Assembly: GCA_021825585.1 (NCBI GenBank)
Contig: JAKAGT010000004.1
Coordinates: 124,001 to 188,000 of the forward strand
DNA length: 64,000 nucleotides
Source of the DNA: Bacteroidota bacterium
GTDB taxonomy: Bacteria > Bacteroidota > Ignavibacteria > Kryptoniales > JAKASW01
Direction: 5' to 3'
The notes beneath the pieces were generated by a model that searched no databases, had not been told where the DNA came from, and saw nothing but the letters and a program-made list of their open reading frames with translations. The position numbers and the translations under genes are program-made. Each line of letters starts with the position of its first letter. Within the stretch, counting starts at the first letter, position 1. Below, piece after piece: positions 19,166 through 28,108 of the stretch.

Positions 19166-19264
19166 TGGTCTTGCCTCAGTCTTTCGTTTTGCTTCATTGA
19201 AAATTTCATCCCATCACCCCCGTGATAACCGCAATCTTCCAAGCTGCGTAAAAGACTCCTTTGT

Positions 19265-19291
19265 CCCCCTCTCTAATTCGTAGAGAGGGGG
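19265..19291. repeat. REP-like hairpin
   Basis: CCCCCTCTCT-aattcgt-AGAGAGGGGG perfect 10-bp inverted repeat just downstream of the minus-strand gene. Confidence 0.55.
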
Positions 19292-19312
19292 AAACCCAAG
19301 GAGGTAGTAAAA

Positions 19313-21004
19313 TTACTTCATCAAGATCATTTTCTTGGTCATCGTAAGTCCATCGGGCATTGTCATAGAATAGAAGTAGACACCGGAAGCAAATCTACTG
19401 GCGTTGAACGTAACAGAGTGCTGTCCTGCAGCTTCGACGCCGTTTACAAGCGTGGCAACTTCTTCTCCGAGAACATCATATACTATGATGGAAACCTTTC
19501 CCATCTCTTTCAAGGAATAATCTATCCTCGTCGTCGGGTTGAACGGATTAGGATAGTTCTGTGACAAAGAATAGCTAGACGGCACTTGCTGCACGGTCGG
19601 GGTCTTGACAGCGGTCAGCTCAAATTTCGACAACTGACTCGGGAACCAGTTAAGATCACCCAAAGCGAGACCATCGGTGCCTGCGCTTTGAAGAGATGTG
19701 TTGGAGTAGGCCAGACTATAGGTAAGCGGCCAAACCGGAGGGTAAGGTCCATTTTCTCCGGCAGCGATGTTACTTGGAGGAATGTACCACCACAAATACG
19801 TTCCCAGGCCACCTGTACGGGTGAGATATACGTAATTGAGCAAGGTGTCTATCTGACTCAACGCAGAGGATGGGAACCCTGGATCAACACTATCGTTACC
19901 GGCTGCGTTGAAATGAGGCCACATCGTCTTGTCATTGAACATGGTATAAGTTCGGCTATTCATCCAGTTTGGAGGCGTTAAATGATTCGCTGCTGAAGCC
20001 GTATCGTTCACATTAGTCCAGAAAGTCGTAATAGCGCTCGGCCAAAAGTATGCGTTGTTCTCCACATTGATATGCCTGTCTGACTCAGTCAGGTGATAAT
20101 CGGCGCCGACATTCGACAGCGTATCAAAACTGATTGTCGAGGAAGGCAGGCCGTCCCAATCGAACCATCCACCCTGTATCTCAATTTGCCGCTGACCCTC
20201 TGCAAGCGCACCGTAGAAGATATTGTCCTTGATGTCGCCATTGATAAGCTGCGGCAGGAAGAACGGATTCACGGCAGTCAAAAATACGGTGTTATGCTCA
20301 AAGCGAGTGTATTGATTATAGTAAGTTTCGACGAGCGCATAGGAATTATTACAAAAAAGTGTATTATTGACCATCCATATCGTATCCGATGTAGTGCTGC
20401 CTTCCTGCGCCATCGCCTGTCCCAGGAACCACCCCGTATGGCTCATGTTGTTTTGAAAAATGCAGTTCGTTATAAAGTAGCTATTCCGTTTGCCACCACC
20501 GCTAACAGCCTGATACCACCATCCATCAAACACACAACTGTCGGTTCTGAAGACGGCATCGCTGTCACCTGAAACGTTAAGGCAAATTGACCCTGCAAGC
20601 TGCTCATCTGGCCGGACACCCGACATATAAAGACGTTTGAGGGTAACATTGCCGTGGGTGACATTAATGAAATGATTCGGCGACGAGCCGTCAGAAAGGA
20701 TGGCGGGGACGATCTCTGGCGGGGTATTGTTTCCGCTGGCCGGGGGTGCAACAATCGTCAAGTTATAGTTCGCGTTGATCGCTCCGGTGAAATAATAAAG
20801 TGAGTCGTCATACAACTTGTAGACGGCATTGGGATGCGCTCTCTGACCATTAGTCAAAGTATCACCCTGGATAAAGTTGTTAACATTGCCTACCGGTGTT
20901 GCGTTGACGTAGATAGTGTCAGCTGTCTGAGCAAAGGACTGAATCGGCTCAGTGAAAAGAGCTACCATTGCACCTAAGAACAGCAACGTAAAAATCTTTC
21001 TCAT
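19313..21004 (-). CDS. Secreted right-handed beta-helix-like protein with T9SS CTD
   Basis: 'SYFITNCIFQNNMSH..FEHNTVFLTAVNPFFLPQLINGDIKDNIFYG' repeats; NYPNPFNPTTRIDYSL..KKMILMK; start reset to MRKIFTLLFLG after AAGGAGAACTCGT. Confidence 0.75.
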   Translation of the reverse strand: MRKIFTLLFLGAMVALFTEPIQSFAQTADTIYVNATPVGNVNNFIQGDTLTNGQRAHPNAVYKLYDDSLYYFTGAINANYNLTIVAPPASGNNTPPEIVPAILSDGSSPNHFINVTHGNVTLKRLYMSGVRPDEQLAGSICLNVSGDSDAVFRTDSCVFDGWWYQAVSGGGKRNSYFITNCIFQNNMSHTGWFLGQAMAQEGSTTSDTIWMVNNTLFCNNSYALVETYYNQYTRFEHNTVFLTAVNPFFLPQLINGDIKDNIFYGALAEGQRQIEIQGGWFDWDGLPSSTISFDTLSNVGADYHLTESDRHINVENNAYFWPSAITTFWTNVNDTASAANHLTPPNWMNSRTYTMFNDKTMWPHFNAAGNDSVDPGFPSSALSQIDTLLNYVYLTRTGGLGTYLWWYIPPSNIAAGENGPYPPVWPLTYSLAYSNTSLQSAGTDGLALGDLNWFPSQLSKFELTAVKTPTVQQVPSSYSLSQNYPNPFNPTTRIDYSLKEMGKVSIIVYDVLGEEVATLVNGVEAAGQHSVTFNASRFASGVYFYSMTMPDGLTMTKKMILMK

Positions 21005-21141
21005 ACGAGTTCTCCTTAAGGTTTGATTTCTTGTTACGTGCAACTCAAACTTGTTTTCCATCCCACGGATCTTCTTGGGCTGGTACTATTCCTACCAATT
21101 AGCTTATTCGCGGTCCTCAATCACCTCCTTGTCGCTCTCGA

Positions 21142-21181
21142 TGGAAGAACCCGGCATGCTTTAACAGCCGGTTCTTCCATC
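21142..21181. other. Hairpin between TonB receptor and beta-helix gene
   Basis: ATGGAAGAACCCGGC..GCCGGTTCTTCCAT inverted repeat (one bulged C). Confidence 0.55.
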
Positions 21182-21276
21182 CTCATCCAGAGGGATAACC
21201 TTATCTTCAATCTTGTGGATCCACAAAGACGCCGCTACCTTCCTCCGGTTTTCTTTTTATTGCTCCGAAATCACAA

Positions 21277-24180
21277 TTATAACGTCCAACGCAGTCCCAG
21301 GTCGGCGGCTGTGCCGTAATCCTGCTCACTCGAGGGGAAACTGGATCCCTGGTTTATGCTGATATCGTTCTCTCCGTTCAGGTTCGTGATATCAAAGTAT
21401 ACCTGCAGTGCCGACCACGGAAGGTCCTGCTTTGCCGACAGATCCCACCGCACGTAGTTGGCCGTGTTAGCCCGGAGCTCTGGCCAGAAACTCTCCCCTG
21501 TGAAGACGTTCGACTGGTAGATCATTGAGACGCGAATCGAAAAGCCTTGATAGTCATATCCGAGTGCAAGATTTGCGATGTCGTTGGGTTGATCGATTAG
21601 CCGGTCAGTGTAAAATGTGTCGGACTCAGTCTTTTGGAATTTAGGGAAGTAAACTGTTTTCAAAGTTGCCAGGGGATATTTAGCACTTGAGAAAATATGA
21701 GTATAGTTCGCGGACAAAACCAATCCAGAGAGGGGGCCAGGCAAATACCAGAAGTGAGTTTGCCAATCAAGCTCTACACCATAATCATTAACCGGATAAG
21801 GGTTATTAATGTAAGTGTAGATCGGTTCACCCACTGTACTACTGGGGATTCCCGGATAGTTCGACGCGTTGATCACATACCTCGAAACCGGAAATATCAG
21901 ATTCTTGATGTGTTTCAGGAAACCGTCCACAGAGAAAAGTCCTATCGTGTTGTCATACGCCGATAAAACCACATCATAGTTCGCTGATTGACCGGGCTTC
22001 AGCGCGTAGTTGTTCCACGTAACAGACCCGATCCCAACGTCGATCCATGGCACTATTGCCCTATAACTGGGATAGGCGAGTGTGTTGGTATAAGCTAAGT
22101 GCACTTGGAACCATGACAAAGGTTTGTATATCAAATGCACCATTGGAAGCCAGTAACCATGGGATTCATCCATGGTCGTGTCGTGAAAGACATAACTGTA
22201 TCGCGATGTGGAAGTCTCAATCCCCCGCGGAGCAGTGTAAGAAGTTTGCAAATTCTGATACCGGACGCCGGGCAAAAACGTGAAGGTCGGGCCAATGTTT
22301 AGCGTATACATGGCGTAACCAGCACTCTCGTATTCGTTTCCGGAATAGTTGTACGTGTTTGATGCCCAGCTATTATGCGCCCAGGCTTCGAGAGTTCCAT
22401 ATTTTTGTGCTATGTTCAACACCTGCCATATCATGCCCATATTTGTCGGCGCCCCCATGGTATACTGTCCTCCAAGGAACTTCCCGTACTTGAAGTTTGG
22501 ATCCTCAAAGACCGAGAGCGGAAGATTCTGTGAACCCGTAGAATTGATGTTGTACGGAGATTGCGCCATCCACGGGTATGCGTTGATGATAGCCTGGCGC
22601 ACGTTCTGCCCGCTCGATAGATTAAGAACACCATCGCCTTGATTGTAGTCATAGGACCTGATCGTATACGTGTACATCCCTCCGAACTTCAGCGCACTCG
22701 TAACCTGATCCGAGAAATTGATATGCGATAGAAAATCCACTGAACCCGTGAATTCCCTGTCCCTCGAAAAGTTATTGTAATTCGTGAGAGTATAAAGATA
22801 CGCTTGAGACAGATTATTCTGCGTCAAACCCGGTATCTGCTCTGGATTTAAACTTTGATCGTTTGCTATTCCCACCGTCTCCTGAAGGAAACTCACCGAC
22901 AGGTCGTTGGGATCATGACTCTCCGAATACGAGTGTGAAAGTTTTGCATCCACACTGATAAATGGAAAAGATTTTTGAACCTCAAGAAGGTTCGTGATCA
23001 CGTTCAGGTAGTTTCGTGATTGTGTGGTCCCATAGGAATGACTATCACTGGAGACGCCATAACTCTCCCCGCGGTTCATGTTTTTCGTATCGCTTGTGCT
23101 GACAAAATTCATGAAATCTATTTTCCCCTCAGGCATCCGGTAATCCATCACAACGGTTGCGCCGTAGCGCTGTCTGTTGCTTAACACGTCATTAAGATTC
23201 ATCGCACTGAGAAGTACAGGATTTACCTGGTTGAGCTTAGGACCATTCAAGTAGTAAGATGCGCCAAATGCGTTCGATGTAAGGTCCACTCTCTCGGCAG
23301 TCGCCTCAGCGAAAACACCGAAGCGATCCGATAGAAACCGTTGTTCACCACTGGCGACAAATTTGTAATTGTTATATGTGTTATCCAGGTTGTCGTATCC
23401 ACCCTGACCAGTCAAATTGACCTTTAGCTTCCCGTTTGTGTTTTGCGCTTCTCTCAAACTGAAATTTACTACCCCTCCAATCACAGCAGCGTCCATGTCC
23501 GGCGTGATCGCCTTGGTAACCTGAATCCCTCCGAGCATACTCGATGATATCATGCTCAGGTTCGTCCCACGGTCACCTGCATCTGTGGCCGGGATCTGCA
23601 CTCCATCGATCAGTACCTCGTTGTACTGCGGTGCAAGCCCGCGTATCACGACAAATGCGGCCTCTCCTCCTTGTCTAACAAGAGAGATACCCGGAAGTCT
23701 TCCCACCGATTCCGCAGCGTTTGCATCCGGCAGTTCCCGAATCTTCGCGGCAGATACCACATTCTCTATCTTGTTCGAAGAAAGCTGCTGATTGATAGCG
23801 CTATTCTGACCCTCAGCCTGTGCGGTAACCACGACAGTCTTGCCCTGAATACCTACAGCCTTTAATTTGAAGTCCTCTGTCAGGCTCTCACCCTCCTTGA
23901 CATGAATGACTTTTTCTTCCGGCTCGTAACCAATATAGGCAGCACGAATAGTATAAGTGCCGGCAGGCACGTTCTGGATCACGTACCTACCATTAATATC
24001 CGTTGATGCTCCCAAGCTGGTACCCTTGAGCATTACATTGCCTCCGGGAAGCGGATCGCCGGTCTGGGCATCTCTCACGTGCCCTTGAATACTTGAAGCT
24101 GCTGCCAAGACGTTAGTGCTCACCAAGGTAACAACCGCTGCTACGAAAATAGCGAGACCATAAACGAATTTTTTGTGCAT
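21277..24180 (-). CDS. TonB-dependent receptor with N-terminal CarboxypepD_reg-like domain
   Basis: IQGHVRDAQTGDPLPGGNVMLKGTSLGASTDINGRYVIQNVPAG; plug ELPDANAAESVGRLPGISLVRQGGEAAFVVIRGLAPQYNEVLIDGVQ; beta-barrel C-terminus. Start reset to MHKKF after AAGGGAGAACAAG. Confidence 0.93.
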   Translation of the reverse strand: MHKKFVYGLAIFVAAVVTLVSTNVLAAASSIQGHVRDAQTGDPLPGGNVMLKGTSLGASTDINGRYVIQNVPAGTYTIRAAYIGYEPEEKVIHVKEGESLTEDFKLKAVGIQGKTVVVTAQAEGQNSAINQQLSSNKIENVVSAAKIRELPDANAAESVGRLPGISLVRQGGEAAFVVIRGLAPQYNEVLIDGVQIPATDAGDRGTNLSMISSSMLGGIQVTKAITPDMDAAVIGGVVNFSLREAQNTNGKLKVNLTGQGGYDNLDNTYNNYKFVASGEQRFLSDRFGVFAEATAERVDLTSNAFGASYYLNGPKLNQVNPVLLSAMNLNDVLSNRQRYGATVVMDYRMPEGKIDFMNFVSTSDTKNMNRGESYGVSSDSHSYGTTQSRNYLNVITNLLEVQKSFPFISVDAKLSHSYSESHDPNDLSVSFLQETVGIANDQSLNPEQIPGLTQNNLSQAYLYTLTNYNNFSRDREFTGSVDFLSHINFSDQVTSALKFGGMYTYTIRSYDYNQGDGVLNLSSGQNVRQAIINAYPWMAQSPYNINSTGSQNLPLSVFEDPNFKYGKFLGGQYTMGAPTNMGMIWQVLNIAQKYGTLEAWAHNSWASNTYNYSGNEYESAGYAMYTLNIGPTFTFLPGVRYQNLQTSYTAPRGIETSTSRYSYVFHDTTMDESHGYWLPMVHLIYKPLSWFQVHLAYTNTLAYPSYRAIVPWIDVGIGSVTWNNYALKPGQSANYDVVLSAYDNTIGLFSVDGFLKHIKNLIFPVSRYVINASNYPGIPSSTVGEPIYTYINNPYPVNDYGVELDWQTHFWYLPGPLSGLVLSANYTHIFSSAKYPLATLKTVYFPKFQKTESDTFYTDRLIDQPNDIANLALGYDYQGFSIRVSMIYQSNVFTGESFWPELRANTANYVRWDLSAKQDLPWSALQVYFDITNLNGENDISINQGSSFPSSEQDYGTAADLGLRWTL

Positions 24181-24450
24181 CTTGTTCTCCCTTGTCAATT
24201 AATTCCTACAAAAAAATCCCTGCATTGTTTACGTGCTGCGTGGTGTATCCAATATTTGATCCCAATCTTATCTTAAGACTCAAGAGTGCCAACAAGCTTG
24301 GTGTGAAATGGATTTGATTCAGAAGGGTAAAAACCGTAATCAATGTGCTCTTTGCAACTCCTACTTTTCCGAAAAGTAATATTTCGATTATTTCTGATTA
24401 TGTCAAGATGTCACGGCTCTTTTTTTTCAGATTAATTGCTGCGATTCATC

Positions 24451-24554
24451 GTAACCCCTCACTTATGGTTTCTCGCTAAGCGAACCGCTCGTCAACATTT
24501 CTTTGCGTTCTTGGCGCCTTTGCGAGAGAAATAACCCTTTCAGTGAGGCATTAC
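24451..24554. mobile_element. MITE-like element, 104 bp
   Basis: Imperfect TIRs GTAACCCCTCACT / GTAATGCCTCACT (11/13) flanked by 8-bp direct repeats GATTCATC (24443-24450 and 24555-24562); sub-terminal inverted repeat TTTCTCGC..GCGAGAGAAA. Confidence 0.55.
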
Positions 24555-24851
24555 GATTCATCCCGACGGACGCTTGACATCAAGAAGAGAAAGAGTTAAT
24601 ATCTTGTGTCAGCGTGGTGGACCAATCTCAAATGTTTTCCGCACGCGTCGGACGATAAAGTTGTGTAAAGGAGGTTTGCGGTATTCGCGGCCTGAAAGAG
24701 ACTTTGCCGATCCTGTTTGTCTTTTCTGCTTGAAGTCGTGCAAGTTTTAATTCTCCTGTAAGCAGACTTACCGCAATTCCTCACCTTTTTGACAGACGTC
24801 TTTGTCATTTCGTGCAAATGAAATCTATACGCCTACAAAGGAGGAAGTTGC

Positions 24852-27800
24852 ATGAGAAATACTTGGTACAGGGGTCACAATTCCTTTTGGCTAACCTCAG
24901 CGATACTCGTCTTTCTTATTTCGGATGCAGCTCTTGCCGCAAATGGAAAAATTGCCGGCAGGGTGGTCGATTCTAAGTCCGGGGAGGGTATCGTCGGGGC
25001 CACCGTTATTGTCGACTCCCAGTGGATCGCCGGGAAGCCGGTCAGACTCAGCGTGCCGCTTGGCGCTATGTCTGACGCCAACGGCTATTACACAATTTTG
25101 AACATCCACCCGGGTACGTACAACGTAACCGCAAGGATGCTCGGATATGCATCGATGGTTCAGAAAGAGGTGACCGTCGAGGCCGAACGGACCATCACCG
25201 TTAACTTCTCGCTCGAACAGGGTGCCATCCAAATGAGGGGTGTTGAAGTGGTCTACCGGGCAAATATCATCAGGCCCGACATCGCCGGCACCCAGGAGAT
25301 CGTTCACACACAAAGGGTAGAGGAAGCCCCGATGACCAGAGTAGATGAATTCATCGGCAAACTCGCGGGCGTCGAACTGGTCGATAACAGCCAGGGACAC
25401 GGTCTAAGCATCCGTGGCGGAGCCATCAGGGAAACCGATGTATCCTTGGATGGAATCTCGCTTCAGGACCCGCGTTCAGAAAATTCTTACCTTTCGTTCA
25501 ATTCCACGACAATACAAGAACTACAGGTGATGACCGGAGGATTTCAGGCAAAATATGGCGGAATTCAGTCCGGACTCGTTAATGCCGTAACGAAGGACGG
25601 AAGCCGCCAGAGGTACTCGCTTGCGGTAACTGCCAATATGACAGCCGGCGGGCAGCAGAAATTCTTCGGCCAGAATCCGTGGAGCTCCAACTCGGTAATC
25701 TACCAGATCTTCGCCGGAAAGTATGCCATGCGGGGGATACGGACGCATGCGGACAGCATGGCGGTCCCATCGGAGTTCTGGGGGTTCAAGGGATGGGCTA
25801 ACGGGGTCAAGCAGGGGAGCGTGTACCGATACATGACGGGCCAGTATACCGCACCATACATCCAGTTTCCGGCCGGCTTCACAGCGGCAACGCAGCTCGA
25901 CTCGACACAGCGAATGGAAATCTGGAAGCTCCGCCATCCGACGAGCGCCGTGGCGACCAAACCGGATTATTACTTCGAAGGGAGCTTGACCGGCCCCGTT
26001 CCCGGCGAGAACCTTCCCCTGTTGGGATGGTATCTCGGCAGAACCACGTTCCTCCTCGGATACAAGTATGAGAATACACAGTTTGCTTATCCGATTGGTC
26101 CAAGGGACAACTACATCGACTGGAACACACAGCTCAAACTGACGACGGACCTGACATCCGCCGACAAGCTTACCGTTGAGGGGCTCTATGCATATGTCAA
26201 CACGCTGAATACCGGTATCGGCAGCACATACGGCGGTTCGCTCCAGGAAGGTTCGTCCAGCTTCGGATTCCTTACCAACACGCAGAGTTCGATAGAGCAG
26301 CAGGCCCGTCTCATCGGCGGAGGAAGCTTCCAGCAGATATATGATATAAGCCGGATGCAATTTTATGACCAGCGTTTCGTCATCAGCGGCGCGAAGTATA
26401 CCCACACCATATCTCCGAATGCATACTTCACTCTAGACGCTCACTTCCAGTATAACGACCATAACCTGCAGCCGTATTCGCTGGATACGAGCAAGACCAG
26501 CGCATGGTGGTACATGGTCGGCGACAAGGTCTACGACACGCCGCAGCCGGGGGCAATAAAGATTCTGAAAGTCCCTTCAGGCGGAACTCCGAACGGTTCG
26601 ACAAATTATATCCCGGACGAACTCAGCATGTTCAATCTATCGGGCGGACCACAGCGCATCGATTCTTCCTTCAGCTGGTTCGGCCAACTGAACGGCAACC
26701 TCGTCTGGCAGGTCGACAGGCACAACCAGCTCGAAGCGGGATTCTCGGCCGAGTTGACGAGGCTTTTCGACTATGCGGGAACATGGTATCAGGTAAAACT
26801 GTCGTACACACCGGATCTCTGGCAATATTACGATGTTATGCCCATCACGGGTGGCGCCTACATACAGGATAAGCTTGAGTTCCAGGGAATCATCGCTAAC
26901 CTCGGTGTGAGACTTGACTACTGGAACCCGCGCAGAAACGCTTTTGCCGTCTCGAACCCGCCTGATCCGGCTTACACCTCGTTCTACAACGACGTATACG
27001 CAAACCTGCCGGGCGGATTCGGTTCCTATCAGACGTGGGCACTTTACAGGAGCATGCTGGGAAATCCTCCGGGATGGCCGTCCACTCCCAACAAGGTTCA
27101 AATGCCGATCTCGCCCCGCCTGTCGGTCTCATTCCCGGTGACCGAGAGCAGCAAGATGTACTTCAACTACGGACATTTCTATCAGCGTCCCGCTTTCCCG
27201 TTTGTTTACGATCTGGCTATGTACCCCGCCGCCGCTACCATACCTTCACCAGACCTTTCGATGGGAAAGACGGTCTCTTACGAATTCGGATTCGAGCAGA
27301 CGATAATGGATGAATACCTGGCGACCGTCTCGTTCTACTATAAGAACCAGACTAACCAGCCCCTGCCCATAACCTACGTTGATTATTACCACCAGAACCA
27401 GGTGACGATGTACGTACCGGCGGGATACGACGACATCGACGGAGTTGAATTTCGTTTGGAGAAGACGATGGGACGCTTCGTTACGTTCTGGGCAAACTAC
27501 GATTATATGATGTCGGGCTCCGGGCAGAACGGCCTGCGTTACATTTACCAGAACCAGCTGGAAGCAGCCAACGCAATGCGCTCCGCCAACATCACGACAA
27601 TCATTCCCACGCCGAGGGCGCATGTCGACCTCAATTTCCACACTCCCATGGATCTCGGTCCGAGCGGACTGGGAGTGAGCCCGCTGGGAGGCTGGAACCT
27701 CGACTTCCTGTTCGACTGGCAGGCAGGCGGTAAGATGCTCTTCAACCCGCAGGAACCGGACATCAAGAAACAGGAATGGCTCAGCGTCGTCGATTACACG

Positions 27801-28100
27801 AACCTCGACATCAGGTTGTCGAAGATGTTCACCGTCAGCAAGACGAATTTCGAGCTCGTACTTACGGTGCAGAATGCATTGAACGAAAAACGGCTCTACA
27901 CCGACAACATGACGCCGAACCAACTGACTTCATATGAGAATTCACTTCACCTCCCCTGGAATTCCGGCGCTATGAAGGGGAATGATAAGTGGGGAGACAT
28001 ACCGTCGTCGAAGAAGCCTTACATAGACGTCGGCTGGTGGCAGGCCCCCATATTCTTCGACCCGCGCAGGATACTGCTGGGCATTCGGTTCAACCTGTGA
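24852..28100 (+). CDS. TonB-dependent receptor with CarboxypepD_reg-like domain
   Basis: GKIAGRVVDSKSGEGIVGATVIVDS..YYTILNIHPGTYNVTARMLGY; plug RVDEFIGKLAGVELVDNSQGHGLSIRGG; RBS aaaggagg. Confidence 0.93.
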   Translation: MRNTWYRGHNSFWLTSAILVFLISDAALAANGKIAGRVVDSKSGEGIVGATVIVDSQWIAGKPVRLSVPLGAMSDANGYYTILNIHPGTYNVTARMLGYASMVQKEVTVEAERTITVNFSLEQGAIQMRGVEVVYRANIIRPDIAGTQEIVHTQRVEEAPMTRVDEFIGKLAGVELVDNSQGHGLSIRGGAIRETDVSLDGISLQDPRSENSYLSFNSTTIQELQVMTGGFQAKYGGIQSGLVNAVTKDGSRQRYSLAVTANMTAGGQQKFFGQNPWSSNSVIYQIFAGKYAMRGIRTHADSMAVPSEFWGFKGWANGVKQGSVYRYMTGQYTAPYIQFPAGFTAATQLDSTQRMEIWKLRHPTSAVATKPDYYFEGSLTGPVPGENLPLLGWYLGRTTFLLGYKYENTQFAYPIGPRDNYIDWNTQLKLTTDLTSADKLTVEGLYAYVNTLNTGIGSTYGGSLQEGSSSFGFLTNTQSSIEQQARLIGGGSFQQIYDISRMQFYDQRFVISGAKYTHTISPNAYFTLDAHFQYNDHNLQPYSLDTSKTSAWWYMVGDKVYDTPQPGAIKILKVPSGGTPNGSTNYIPDELSMFNLSGGPQRIDSSFSWFGQLNGNLVWQVDRHNQLEAGFSAELTRLFDYAGTWYQVKLSYTPDLWQYYDVMPITGGAYIQDKLEFQGIIANLGVRLDYWNPRRNAFAVSNPPDPAYTSFYNDVYANLPGGFGSYQTWALYRSMLGNPPGWPSTPNKVQMPISPRLSVSFPVTESSKMYFNYGHFYQRPAFPFVYDLAMYPAAATIPSPDLSMGKTVSYEFGFEQTIMDEYLATVSFYYKNQTNQPLPITYVDYYHQNQVTMYVPAGYDDIDGVEFRLEKTMGRFVTFWANYDYMMSGSGQNGLRYIYQNQLEAANAMRSANITTIIPTPRAHVDLNFHTPMDLGPSGLGVSPLGGWNLDFLFDWQAGGKMLFNPQEPDIKKQEWLSVVDYTNLDIRLSKMFTVSKTNFELVLTVQNALNEKRLYTDNMTPNQLTSYENSLHLPWNSGAMKGNDKWGDIPSSKKPYIDVGWWQAPIFFDPRRILLGIRFNL

Positions 28101-28108
28101 GGGAGCGC

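Noticed and set aside
25521-26405. 294-aa minus-strand ORF (and 27246-27923, 26637-27101)
   Set aside because: Antisense to a clear TonB receptor; no family motifs; long shadow ORF from codon bias.
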